Assembly: GCF_002803155.1 (NCBI RefSeq)
Contig: NZ_NNBP01000008.1
Span: forward strand, 62,001 to 126,000
Length of the DNA stretch: 64,000 bases
Direction: 5' to 3'
DNA from: Streptomyces sp. CB02959
GTDB lineage: Bacteria; Actinomycetota; Actinomycetes; Streptomycetales; Streptomycetaceae
Part shown: one piece after another, positions 14,981 through 23,125 of the stretch
How the letters are laid out: each line of letters begins with the position of its first letter
Position numbering within the stretch: position 1 is the first letter of the stretch
Position numbers and translations under genes: made by a program
The notes under the pieces: generated by a model
Told to the model about the DNA's origin: nothing
Database searches by the model: none
Seen by the model: the letters and a program-made list of their open reading frames with translations, nothing else

Positions 14981-17179
14981 CTATGCGCCGATCTCGGTCT
15001 GTTCCCGCATTCTGGCGGCGAGCTGGCCGGGCATCGCCTCGTGCCGCAGGTACCCGCGGCTGAAGCGGCCGGTGCCGTGGGAGAGCGAGCGCAGATCGAC
15101 GGCGTAGCGCCCGATCTCGATCTCCGGCACCTCGGCACGGATCAGGGTGCGGCCGGCGCCGGACTGCTCGGTGCCCACGACCCGGCCGCGGCGGCCGGAG
15201 AGGTCGCTGAGCACCTGGCCGACATACTCGTCCGGCACCAGGACGCCCACGTCGGCGACGGGTTCCAGGAGGTCGATGGTGATCTGCGCGGCGGCCTCCC
15301 GCAGGGCCAGCGCGCCCGCCGTCTGGAACGCGGCGTCCGAGGAGTCGACCGAGTGGGACTTGCCGTCGAACAGCGTGACCCGGATGTCGACGAGCGGATG
15401 TCCGGCGGCGATCCCGCGGGCGGCCTGGGCGCGGACGCCCTTCTCGACGGACGGGATGAACTGCCGGGGGACCGCGCCGCCGACGACCTTGTCGACGAAC
15501 TCGATGCCGGAGCCGCCCGGCAGCGGTTCGACCTGGATCTCGCAGATCGCGAACTGGCCGTGGCCGCCGGACTGTTTGACGTGCCGGCCGCGGCCCGCCG
15601 CGGAGCCGCCGAACGTCTCCCGCAGCGCGACCTTGTGGTCGACGGTGTCGACCTGCACGCCGTAGCGGGAGCGCAGCCGCTCCAGGGCCACGTCGGCGTG
15701 CGCCTCGCCCATGCACCACAGGACCACCTGGCGGGTGTCCTGATTGTGTTCCAGGCGCATCGTGGGGTCCTCGGCGACCAGCCGGGCCAGCCCCTGGGAC
15801 AGCTTGTCCTCGTCGGCCTTGCTGTGCGCCCGGATCGCGACCGGCAGCAGCGGGTCCGGCATCGCCCACGGTTCCATCAGCAGCGGGCCGTCCTTGCCGG
15901 AGAGGGTGTCGCCGGTCTCGGCGCGCGTCAGCTTGGCCACGCAGGCCAGGTCGCCGGCGATGGCCTGGGGGAGCGGGCGCTGCTGTTTGCCGAACGGCGC
16001 GGACAGCGCGCCGACCCGCTCGTCGACGTCGTGGTCCTCGTGGCCGCGGTCCTCCAGGCCGTGGCCGGAGACGTGCACCGTGTCGTCGGGGCGCAGGGTG
16101 CCGGAGAAGACCCGGACGAGGGAGAGCCGGCCCACATACGGGTCGGAGGAGGTCTTGACCACCTCGGCGGCGAGCGGGCCCTCCGGATCGCAGCCCAGGC
16201 TCGGCCGCGGGGAGCCGTCGGGGGTGGTCACGGCGGGTGCCTCGCGCTCCGCGGGGGTGGGGAAGCCACCGGTGATCAGTTCCAGCAGTTCGACGGTGCC
16301 CAGCCCCTGCTTGGCGTCGTCGGCGGCCGGGGCGGCGGCCAGCACGGGGTGGAAGGAGCCCCGGGCGACCGCGGTCTCCAGATCGCCAACGAGCGTCTTG
16401 AGCTCGATCTCCTCGCCCGCGAGGTAGCGGTCCATGAGGGACTCGTCCTCGCTCTCGGCGATGATCCCCTCGATGAGGCGGTTGCGGGCCGCCTCGATCA
16501 GCGGGAGCTCGTCCTCGGTGGGGGCGCGCTCGGTGCGCTCCCCGGAGGAGTAGTCGAAGACGCGCTGGGACAGCAGGCCGATCAGGCCGTTGACGGGGGC
16601 GTGGCCGTCCGCGCCCGGGGGGCCGTACAGCGGGAGGTAGAGCGGCAGGACGGCGTCCAGGTCGTCACCGCCGAAGGTCACCGCGCACCGCCGGGTCATC
16701 TCGTCGAAGTCGGCACGGGCGGCCTCCAGGTGCGTGACGACCAGTGCGCGCGGCATCCCGACGGCCGCGCACTCGTCCCAGACCATCCGGGTCGCACCGG
16801 CCACGCCGTCGGCCGCCGAGACAACGAAGAGGGCCGCGTCCGCTGCGCGCAGACCGGCCCTGAGCTCCCCCACGAAGTCGGCGTATCCGGGGGTGTCCAA
16901 CAGATTGATCTTGATTCCGCCCCAGTCGACGGGGACCAGGGAGAGCTGTACGGAGCGCTGCTGCCGGTGCTCGATCTCGTCGTAGTCGGAGAGGCTGCCG
17001 CCGTCCTCCACGCGGCCCGCCCGGTTGACCGCGCCGGACGCCAGCGCGAGTGCCTCGACCAGGGTGGTCTTTCCGGAGCCGCTGTGGCCGACCAGCACCA
17101 CATTGCGCAGGGCAGCGGGCCGGTCGGCCGCTGGTGCCCTTCCGGCGGCTCCTGGTTGTGTACTCGACTTCTCGCTCAT
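14981..17179 (-). CDS. Elongation factor G-like GTPase (EF-G2 type)
   Basis: 732 residues with full EF-G layout: G domain with P-loop GHSGSGKTTL, switch region HRQQRSV, G3 DTPGYADF, then domain II (SLVRVFSGTLRPDDTVHVSG), domain III, domain IV and the C-terminal domain (DVGVLVPDEYVGQVLSDLSGRRG). The G4 motif NKxD, which fixes guanine specificity, reads THLE in VVTHLEAARADFD, and the switch I RGITI is reduced to QRSV. This matches the separate EF-G-like branch of actinobacteria rather than canonical FusA. Ribosomal translocation is therefore unlikely to be its main role, and a ribosome rescue or recycling role is possible. Monocistronic and divergent from pgsA. ATG start after GGAGGCGAGA. Confidence 0.92.
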   Translation of the reverse strand: MSEKSSTQPGAAGRAPAADRPAALRNVVLVGHSGSGKTTLVEALALASGAVNRAGRVEDGGSLSDYDEIEHRQQRSVQLSLVPVDWGGIKINLLDTPGYADFVGELRAGLRAADAALFVVSAADGVAGATRMVWDECAAVGMPRALVVTHLEAARADFDEMTRRCAVTFGGDDLDAVLPLYLPLYGPPGADGHAPVNGLIGLLSQRVFDYSSGERTERAPTEDELPLIEAARNRLIEGIIAESEDESLMDRYLAGEEIELKTLVGDLETAVARGSFHPVLAAAPAADDAKQGLGTVELLELITGGFPTPAEREAPAVTTPDGSPRPSLGCDPEGPLAAEVVKTSSDPYVGRLSLVRVFSGTLRPDDTVHVSGHGLEDRGHEDHDVDERVGALSAPFGKQQRPLPQAIAGDLACVAKLTRAETGDTLSGKDGPLLMEPWAMPDPLLPVAIRAHSKADEDKLSQGLARLVAEDPTMRLEHNQDTRQVVLWCMGEAHADVALERLRSRYGVQVDTVDHKVALRETFGGSAAGRGRHVKQSGGHGQFAICEIQVEPLPGGSGIEFVDKVVGGAVPRQFIPSVEKGVRAQAARGIAAGHPLVDIRVTLFDGKSHSVDSSDAAFQTAGALALREAAAQITIDLLEPVADVGVLVPDEYVGQVLSDLSGRRGRVVGTEQSGAGRTLIRAEVPEIEIGRYAVDLRSLSHGTGRFSRGYLRHEAMPGQLAARMREQTEIGA

Positions 17180-17455
17180 GTGTCTCGCCTCCAGGTCGAC
17201 ACTTTGCGGTGATTCGAGCTTTCCACCGGGTTCAGGATGCGTCCATACGTGGCACACCCGCCCGCTGCTCGCAAGGCACCACCCGGCCGCCCGGCGGTGC
17301 CCGCGGGCGCGTGGGCGGGCGCGCGCAGGCGGGTCCGAGCCGTGTGATGCACCCCGCGCCGCGATGCGTTCGCGGTGCCCCACGGCCGCCTGGCTACGAT
17401 GGGCCAGCCGGTGGCCCCTTGACCGCGCGGCCCGTATCGACTTTCCGGGAAGGTC

Positions 17456-18109
17456 ATGCTGAACAAGTACGCGCGTGCGTTCTTCACGCGTGTTCTCACA
17501 CCGTTCGCCGCCCTGCTCATCCGTCTCGGGGTCAGCCCGGACGCGGTCACCCTCGTCGGGACCGGCGGTGTGGTGGCAGGCGCCCTGATCTTCTATCCCC
17601 AGGGTGAGTTCTTCTGGGGCACGGTCGTGATCACGCTGTTCGTCTTCTCCGATCTGATCGACGGCAACATGGCGCGCCAGCTGGGCCGCTCCAGCCGATG
17701 GGGCGCCTTCCTGGACTCCACCCTCGACCGGGTCGCGGACTCGGCGATCTTCGGCGGGCTGGCCCTCTGGTACGCGGGGCGCGGCGACAGCCTGGCGCTC
17801 TGCGCGATCGCCATCTTCTGCCTCGCCAGCGGCCAGGTCGTCTCGTACACCAAGGCGCGAGGTGAGGCCATCGGGCTGCCGGTGGACGTGAACGGCCTGG
17901 TGGAGCGGGCCGAGCGGCTGGTCATCTCGCTGGTCGCCTGCGGTCTGTCCGGGCTGCACAAGTTCGGCGTGCCGGGCGTCGAGGTCCTGCTGCCGATCGC
18001 CCTGTGGGTGGTCGCCGTCGGCAGCGCCGTCACCCTCGGCCAACGCGTGGTGACGGTACGCCGGGAGTCGGCCGAGGCCGACACCATCGCTCAAGGGGGG
18101 AACGGCTGA
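17456..18109 (+). CDS. pgsA: Phosphatidylinositol phosphate synthase (CDP-alcohol phosphotransferase)
   Basis: 217-residue membrane enzyme that joins CDP-diacylglycerol with inositol 1-phosphate, the first step toward phosphatidylinositol and its mannosides. The CDP-alcohol phosphotransferase signature is complete: D-x2-D-G-x2-A-R-x8-G-x3-D-x3-D in DLIDGNMARQLGRSS...GAFLDSTLD. About six membrane helices surround it. The inositol-phosphate specificity is taken from position: it is followed directly by an acyltransferase and pimA, as in M. tuberculosis (Rv2612c-Rv2610c). ATG preceded by GGGAAGG. Its stop overlaps the next start by one base. Confidence 0.93.
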   Translation: MLNKYARAFFTRVLTPFAALLIRLGVSPDAVTLVGTGGVVAGALIFYPQGEFFWGTVVITLFVFSDLIDGNMARQLGRSSRWGAFLDSTLDRVADSAIFGGLALWYAGRGDSLALCAIAIFCLASGQVVSYTKARGEAIGLPVDVNGLVERAERLVISLVACGLSGLHKFGVPGVEVLLPIALWVVAVGSAVTLGQRVVTVRRESAEADTIAQGGNG

Positions 18110-19047
18110 TGGGAAGCCGGACGCTGATCGACACGGAAAAGCTGACGGACGGGCTGTACGGCCTGGGCTGGAGCACCGTCAAGCGGCTCCCCGAAGGGGT
18201 CGCGGTGCAGCTCGGGCAGCAGCTCGCGGACCTCGCCTGGCGGCGCCGCGGCAAGGGCGTCCAGCGCCTGGAGTCCAATCTCGCCCGGGTCGTCCCGGAC
18301 GCCTCCCCGCAGCGGCTGGCCGACCTCTCCCGGGCCGGGATGCGCTCGTACATGCGGTACTGGATGGAGTCCTTCCGGCTGCCGGTGTGGAGCCCGGAGC
18401 GGATAAAGGCCGGTTTCGCCCCCGAGGACGTGCACCACCTGGAGGACGGCCTCAAGAGCGACCGGGGCGTGATCCTGGCCCTGCCCCACATGGGCAACTA
18501 CGACCTCGCCGGCGTCTGGGTCACCACCAAGCTCAACACCCCGTTCACCACCGTCGCCGAGCGCCTCAAGCCGGAGTCCCTCTACGACCGGTTCGTCGCC
18601 TACCGCGAGGGCCTGGGCATGGAGGTGCTGCCGCACACCGGCGGCGCCGCGTTCGGCACGCTGGCCCGGCGGCTGCGGGCCGGCGGCCTGGTCTGCCTGG
18701 TCGCCGACCGCGACCTGTCCAGCTCCGGGATACCGGTGAAGTTCTTCGGCGAGGAGACGAAGATGCCGGCCGGGCCCGCGATGCTCGCCCTCCAGACCGG
18801 CGCGATGCTGCTGCCGGTCACCCTCTGGTACGACGACAGCCCCGTCATGCGCGGCCGGGTCCACCCGGAGATCGAGGTGCCCGAGAACGGCACCCGCACC
18901 GAGAAGGCGGCCCACATGACCCAGGCGCTCGCCGACACCTTCGCCTCCGGCATCGCCGACCACCCCACCGACTGGCACATGCTCCAGCGGCTGTGGCTCG
19001 CCGATCTGGAGCCGCGCGGCGCCGCCGCCGGAACGGAGCCCGCGTGA
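18109..19047 (+). CDS. Phosphatidylinositol mannoside acyltransferase (LpxL/HtrB superfamily)
   Basis: 312 residues. The H-x4-D catalytic motif of this acyltransferase family is LPHMGNYDLAG. Further family blocks are CLVADRDLSSSGIPVKFFGEETKMPAGPA and DWHMLQRLWL. By homology to mycobacterial PatA (Rv2611c), which lies in the same place between pgsA and pimA, it should transfer a fatty acyl chain onto the mannose of phosphatidylinositol monomannoside at the inner face of the membrane. No strong transmembrane helix, which suggests peripheral membrane association. Coupled on both sides: one-base overlap with pgsA and a GTGA overlap with pimA. Confidence 0.92.
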   Translation: MGSRTLIDTEKLTDGLYGLGWSTVKRLPEGVAVQLGQQLADLAWRRRGKGVQRLESNLARVVPDASPQRLADLSRAGMRSYMRYWMESFRLPVWSPERIKAGFAPEDVHHLEDGLKSDRGVILALPHMGNYDLAGVWVTTKLNTPFTTVAERLKPESLYDRFVAYREGLGMEVLPHTGGAAFGTLARRLRAGGLVCLVADRDLSSSGIPVKFFGEETKMPAGPAMLALQTGAMLLPVTLWYDDSPVMRGRVHPEIEVPENGTRTEKAAHMTQALADTFASGIADHPTDWHMLQRLWLADLEPRGAAAGTEPA

Positions 19048-20204
19048 AGATCGGCATCGTCTGCCCGTACTCCTGGGACGTCCCCGGCGGCGTGCAGTTC
19101 CACATCCGCGACCTGGCCGAGCACCTGATCCGCCTCGGCCACGAGGTCTCCGTACTGGCCCCCGCCGACGACGAGACCCCGCTGCCCCCCTACGTCGTCC
19201 CGGCCGGCCGCGCCGTCCCCGTCCCGTACAACGGCTCGGTCGCCCGCCTCAACTTCGGCTTCCTCTCCGCCGCACGCGTCCGCCGCTGGCTGCAGAACGG
19301 CGCCTTCGACGTCATCCACATCCACGAGCCCGCCTCGCCCTCCCTGGGCCTGCTCGCCTGCTGGGCGGCACAGGGCCCGATCGTGGCGACCTTCCACACC
19401 TCCAACCCGCGCTCCCGCGCCATGATCGCCGCGTATCCGATCCTCCAGCCCGCCCTGGAGAAGATCAGCGCCCGGATCGCGGTCAGCGAGTACGCCCGCC
19501 GCACCCTGGTCGAGCACCTCGGCGGCGACGCCGTGGTCATCCCCAACGGCGTGGACGTCGACTTCTTCGCCCGGGCCGAACCCCGGCCCGAGTGGCAGGG
19601 CCGCACCATCGGCTTCATCGGCCGGATCGACGAGCCGCGCAAGGGCCTGCCGGTCCTGATGAAGGCGTTGCCCGCGATCCTCGCCGCGGTCCCCGACGCC
19701 CGACTCCTGGTCGCCGGCCGCGGCGACGAGGAGGAAGCGGTCGCCGACCTGCCCGCCGAGCTGCGCTCCCGGGTCGAGTTCCTCGGCATGGTCTCCGACG
19801 AGGACAAGGCGCGGCTGCTGCGCAGCGTCGACGTCTACGTCGCGCCCAACACGGGCGGTGAGTCCTTCGGCATCATCCTCGTGGAGGCGATGTCCGCCGC
19901 GGCGCCCGTACTGGCCAGCGACCTCGACGCGTTCGCCCAGGTCCTGGACCAGGGCGAGGCCGGCGAACTCTTCGCCAACGAGGACGCCGAGGCGCTCGCC
20001 GCCGCGGCCGTCCGCCTGCTGAACACCCCCGACCGGCTCGCCGAACTCCGCGAACGCGGCAGCAAGCACGTCCGCCGCTTCGACTGGACCACCGTCGGAG
20101 CGGACATCCTCGCCGTCTACGAGACGGTGGCCGCCGGCGCGTCGGCAGTCGCAACGGACGAACGGGTGGGCGCGCGGGGGCGTCGCTGGCTGGCCAAGGA
20201 TTAG
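19044..20204 (+). CDS. pimA: Phosphatidylinositol alpha-mannosyltransferase
   Basis: 386-residue GT-B glycosyltransferase of family GT4. N-terminal Rossmann half: KIGIVCPYSWDVPGGVQFHIRDLAEHL with the glycine-rich PGGV loop, and IHIHEPASPSLGLLA. C-terminal half: IGFIGRIDEPRKGLPVLMKAL and the GDP-mannose-binding TGGESFGIILVEAMSA, with the E-x7-E element. It transfers mannose from GDP-mannose to phosphatidylinositol on the cytoplasmic leaflet. GTG start overlaps the stop of the acyltransferase gene (GTGA). Last gene of the pgsA operon, followed by a gene-free repeat region. Confidence 0.94.
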   Translation: MKIGIVCPYSWDVPGGVQFHIRDLAEHLIRLGHEVSVLAPADDETPLPPYVVPAGRAVPVPYNGSVARLNFGFLSAARVRRWLQNGAFDVIHIHEPASPSLGLLACWAAQGPIVATFHTSNPRSRAMIAAYPILQPALEKISARIAVSEYARRTLVEHLGGDAVVIPNGVDVDFFARAEPRPEWQGRTIGFIGRIDEPRKGLPVLMKALPAILAAVPDARLLVAGRGDEEEAVADLPAELRSRVEFLGMVSDEDKARLLRSVDVYVAPNTGGESFGIILVEAMSAAAPVLASDLDAFAQVLDQGEAGELFANEDAEALAAAAVRLLNTPDRLAELRERGSKHVRRFDWTTVGADILAVYETVAAGASAVATDERVGARGRRWLAKD

Positions 20205-20301
20205 TCCCCGGACGTTTTTGGCTGTCCCGCCGTGGGGGTTTCTCGCCGTTGCGCCTGGCGGCGCTGGCTGTTGTCCGCTGCGCGGGGCTGTTGGGTGCGG
20301 T

Positions 20302-20372
20302 GTCGGGTTGGAGGGGTCGGTGTGCAGGACTGCTGCGCTTTACGTCCTGCACACCGACCCCTCCAACCCGAC
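20302..20372. repeat. Long perfect hairpin 1
   Basis: A perfect 29-bp inverted repeat (arms 20302-20330 and 20344-20372) around a 13-base loop TGCTGCGCTTTAC. The arm begins GTCGGGTTGGAGGGGTCGG. It could stop transcription from pimA or act as an RNA stabiliser. No U-run follows. Confidence 0.9.
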
Positions 20373-20530
20373 CCCTCCCGGTGGTGGTGAGGAAAGACGG
20401 TGGGTGGGGGGCAGCGTGAGTGGTCGCCTCCCGGTCGCTGATCGCCCCGGTCACCACTCGACAGCGGACCCGCACCGTCCCCCTAAGGACACCCCAACTC
20501 ACCTGAATTCCACCCACCAACGGGAGGGGA

Positions 20531-20601
20531 CGGGTCTGTGGGGTGGGGGTGTGCCGGACGTAAAGCGAAGCAGTCCGGTACACCCCCACCCCACAGACCC
20601 G
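20531..20601. repeat. Long hairpin 2, inverted relative to hairpin 1
   Basis: A 29-bp inverted repeat (arms 20531-20559 and 20573-20601, one G-T pair) around a 13-base loop GTAAAGCGAAGCA. That loop is the reverse complement of the hairpin 1 loop apart from one base, and both are flanked by GGAC...GTCC. Arm sequences differ from hairpin 1 but keep the same length and layout. Confidence 0.9.
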
Positions 20602-20798
20602 GCACCGCGGCCGACCAGCCCCGCGCAGCGGCAACGCCCGCCGCAGGCGAAACGACGCCGCACCCGGCAACGTGCGAGGCCCAGCCCCGCGCAGCGGACC
20701 CGCCGCGAGGCGCAAAACGCGAACCCCCACGGCGGGGAGGCCGACAACGTGCGGGCCCCAACCAACCACCGCGGCCGATCGCGATAGCGTGACCGGCC

Positions 20799-21344
20799 GT
20801 GACGACGTTTATTTGGATCGCCGCCGCGATCGTCCTGATCGGTGTCTACCTGAGCTGGACGGCCGGTCGGCTCGACCGGCTGCACGCGCGCATCGACGCG
20901 GCCCGGGCGGCGTTGGACGCCCAGTTGCTCCGGCGGGCCTCGGTCGCGCAGGAGGTGGGGACGTCGGGTGTGCTGGATCCGGCCGCGTCGATCGTGCTCT
21001 ATCAGGCCGCGCACGAGGCCCGGCAGGCGGCGGAGGACCACCGTGAGGTCGCGGAGAGCGAGCTCAGCCAGGCGTTGCGGGCGGTCTTCGAGGACGAGGC
21101 GCAGCTGGAGGCGGTGCGGGAGGCTCCGGGTGGCGAGCGGACGGTCGCGGAGCTGACCGCGGCGGTGCGGCGGGTCCCGATGGCGCGCCGGTTCCACAAT
21201 GACGCCGTGCGGGCGGCGCGGGCGGTCCGCCGGCACCGGGTGGTCCGTTATCTGCGGTTGGCCGGCCATGCGCCGTTCCCGTTGGCCTTCGAGATGGACG
21301 ACGAGGCGCCGGCCGTATTGGACGACCGCTCGGTCGGGAGCTGA
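20799..21344 (+). CDS. LemA-like membrane-anchored protein
   Basis: 181 residues. One N-terminal membrane helix (FIWIAAAIVLIGVYLSWTAG) is followed by a long charged helical region: RLDRLHARIDAARAALDAQL, LLRRASVAQEV, and near the end ARRFHNDAVRAARAVRRHR. The order of R-L-x-R-x3-D-x-A-x3-D-x-Q-L-x-R-R and later R-x-(Y/H)-N-D-A-V is the LemA pattern. LemA proteins are helical-bundle membrane proteins without a settled function. GTG start. No operon partner is obvious: repeat region upstream, pdxS 146 bases downstream. Confidence 0.75.
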   Translation: MTTFIWIAAAIVLIGVYLSWTAGRLDRLHARIDAARAALDAQLLRRASVAQEVGTSGVLDPAASIVLYQAAHEARQAAEDHREVAESELSQALRAVFEDEAQLEAVREAPGGERTVAELTAAVRRVPMARRFHNDAVRAARAVRRHRVVRYLRLAGHAPFPLAFEMDDEAPAVLDDRSVGS

Positions 21345-21490
21345 CCGACCACGAAGCGAAAGCGGGCCTTCCGCATGCCGAGACGGTAGACGCCGCAAGC
21401 CACTGACCTCTAATTGGCCCTTTTCCCAGGTCACTGACCCACGGTTGTGTAGGCGCCGAAGCGCAACCACCCGCACTGAGTGAGGTCAAC

Positions 21491-22402
21491 GTGTCCAGCA
21501 CGCCCACTACGCCCCAGACCCCCGAGACCGGAACCGCTCGCGTCAAGCGCGGTATGGCCGAGCAGCTCAAGGGCGGCGTGATCATGGACGTCGTCACGCC
21601 GGAAGAGGCGAAGATCGCCGAGGACGCCGGTGCCGTCGCCGTCATGGCCCTGGAGCGGGTCCCGGCCGACATCCGCAAGGACGGCGGGGTGGCCCGGATG
21701 TCCGACCCCGACATGATCGACGGCATCATCAACGCCGTCTCCATCCCGGTCATGGCCAAGTCCCGGATCGGCCACTTCGTCGAGGCCCAGGTCCTCCAGT
21801 CGCTCGGCGTCGACTACATCGACGAGTCCGAGGTCCTCACCCCGGCCGACGAGGTCAACCACTCCGACAAGTGGGCCTTCACCACCCCCTTCGTCTGCGG
21901 TGCGACCAACCTGGGCGAGGCCCTGCGCCGTATCGCCGAGGGCGCGGCCATGATCCGCTCCAAGGGTGAGGCCGGTACCGGCAACGTCGTCGAGGCGGTC
22001 CGCCACCTGCGTCAGATCAAGGGCGAGATCGCCAAGCTGCGCGGCTGCGACAACAACGAGCTGTACGCCGCCGCCAAGGAGCTGCGCGCCCCGTTCGAGC
22101 TGGTCAAGGAGGTCGCCGAGCTCGGCAAGCTGCCCGTCGTCCTGTTCTCCGCCGGTGGTGTCGCCACCCCCGCGGACGCCGCGCTGATGCGCCAGCTCGG
22201 CGCCGAGGGCGTCTTCGTCGGCTCCGGCATCTTCAAGTCCGGCGACCCGGCCAAGCGCGCCGCCGCGATCGTGAAGGCCACCACCTTCTACGACGACCCG
22301 AAGGTCATCGCGGACGTCTCCCGCAACCTGGGCGAGGCCATGGTCGGCATCAACTGCGACACCCTCCCCGAGGCCGAGCGCTACGCCAACCGCGGCTGGT
22401 AA
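21491..22402 (+). CDS. pdxS: Pyridoxal 5'-phosphate synthase, synthase subunit
   Basis: 303 residues, standard for Pdx1/PdxS. (beta/alpha)8 barrel that builds PLP from ribose 5-phosphate, glyceraldehyde 3-phosphate and ammonia supplied by PdxT. Recognisable blocks are KRGMAEQLKGGVIMDVV, ALERVPADIRKDGGVARMSD (sugar-binding region), PVMAKSRIGHFVEAQ with the Schiff-base lysine, EAGTGNVVEAVRH and FVGSGIFKSGDPAKRA (phosphate loop). GTG start preceded by GAGGTC. pdxT follows after 14 bases, so the two subunits are made together. The pdxS-pdxT-yebC order fits the mycobacterial snzP/snoP region. Confidence 0.97.
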   Translation: MSSTPTTPQTPETGTARVKRGMAEQLKGGVIMDVVTPEEAKIAEDAGAVAVMALERVPADIRKDGGVARMSDPDMIDGIINAVSIPVMAKSRIGHFVEAQVLQSLGVDYIDESEVLTPADEVNHSDKWAFTTPFVCGATNLGEALRRIAEGAAMIRSKGEAGTGNVVEAVRHLRQIKGEIAKLRGCDNNELYAAAKELRAPFELVKEVAELGKLPVVLFSAGGVATPADAALMRQLGAEGVFVGSGIFKSGDPAKRAAAIVKATTFYDDPKVIADVSRNLGEAMVGINCDTLPEAERYANRGW

Positions 22403-22416
22403 GGACGCAGAAACTG

Positions 22417-23028
22417 ATGAGCACCACTCCCACCATCGGTGTGCTGGCGCTCCAGGGCGACGTCCGCGAGCACCTCAAGGCGCTCGCGGACGCCGGCGCC
22501 CAGGGGCTTCCGGTCCGCCGTCCCGAGGAGCTCGCCGGGATCGACGGCCTGGTCATACCCGGCGGCGAGTCCACCACCATGTCCAAGCTGGCGGTCTCGT
22601 TCGGCATGCTGGAGCCGCTGCGCGCGTTCGTGCGGGCGGGCCGGCCGGTCTACGGCACCTGCGCCGGCATGATCATGGTCGCCGACAAGCTGCTGGACGC
22701 CCGCGAGGACCAGGAGACGCTCGGCGGCATCGACATGATCGTGCGCCGTAACGCCTTCGGGCGGCAGAACGAGTCGTTCGAGGCGGCCGTCGAGGTCACC
22801 GGGATCGAAGGCGGCCCGGTGGAGGGCGTCTTCATCCGGGCGCCCTGGGTCGAGTCGATCGGCGCCTCGGTCGATGTCCTGGCGACGTACGGTGGACATA
22901 CCGTGGCAGTGCGGCAGGGTAACGTGCTCGCCACGTCGTTCCACCCGGAGTTGACCGGTGACCACCGCATCCACGGGTTCTTCGTGGACATGGTGCGTGC
23001 GGTGACCCCTCAGGGGGAGCGTGCGTAA
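22417..23028 (+). CDS. pdxT: Pyridoxal 5'-phosphate synthase, glutaminase subunit
   Basis: 203-residue class I glutamine amidotransferase-like protein. Signatures: GVLALQGDVREHLKAL at the N-terminus, PGGESTTMSKL (oxyanion region), the nucleophile in YGTCAGMIM and the catalytic histidine in TSFHPELTGD. It frees ammonia from glutamine and channels it to PdxS. Slightly longer than the usual 190-200 residues. Part of the pdxST operon. Confidence 0.97.
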   Translation: MSTTPTIGVLALQGDVREHLKALADAGAQGLPVRRPEELAGIDGLVIPGGESTTMSKLAVSFGMLEPLRAFVRAGRPVYGTCAGMIMVADKLLDAREDQETLGGIDMIVRRNAFGRQNESFEAAVEVTGIEGGPVEGVFIRAPWVESIGASVDVLATYGGHTVAVRQGNVLATSFHPELTGDHRIHGFFVDMVRAVTPQGERA

Positions 23029-23073
23029 GCGCTCCGTGAGGGGTGGAGTTCGGGACACCGGCCGCCCTCCCGG

Positions 23074-23079
23074 TAGGAT
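23074..23079 (+). promoter_or_regulatory. Possible -10 box (TAGGAT) upstream of yebC
   Basis: TAGGAT is a typical streptomycete vegetative -10 hexamer and lies 47 bases before the yebC start. The -35 region is weak (TTCGGG, 19 bases upstream). Confidence 0.35.
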
Positions 23080-23125
23080 CTGGGGCGATCGTTTCTGAAA
23101 TTGGTTACGCGAAGGAGACAGGCGG

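Larger units (their letters stand above)
20215..20745. repeat. Large imperfect inverted repeat between pimA and the LemA-like gene
   Basis: A stretch of nearly 600 bases holds no credible gene but is internally symmetric. On the left, GTCCGCTGCGCGGGGCTG (20273-20290) and CCCGCCGTGGGGGTT (20226-20240) run inward. On the right the reverse complements return twice: CAGCCCCGCGCAGCGG at about 20616-20631 and again at about 20682-20697, and GAACCCCCACGGCGGGG at about 20721-20737. Inside lie two long hairpins, annotated separately, that are themselves inverted copies of each other. The arrangement suggests a family of repeated extragenic elements inserted in opposite orientations. Confidence 0.75.

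Noticed and set aside
20302..20601. CRISPR-like or riboswitch interpretation of the two hairpins
   Set aside because: Only two units, in inverted orientation, with unlike arms and no spacers; no riboswitch consensus and no downstream metabolic gene at the right distance.
20218..20787. Open frames of about 190 codons on both strands in the pimA downstream region
   Set aside because: They run through the inverted repeats and hairpins, have no ribosome-binding site, and their translations are near mirror duplicates of each other.
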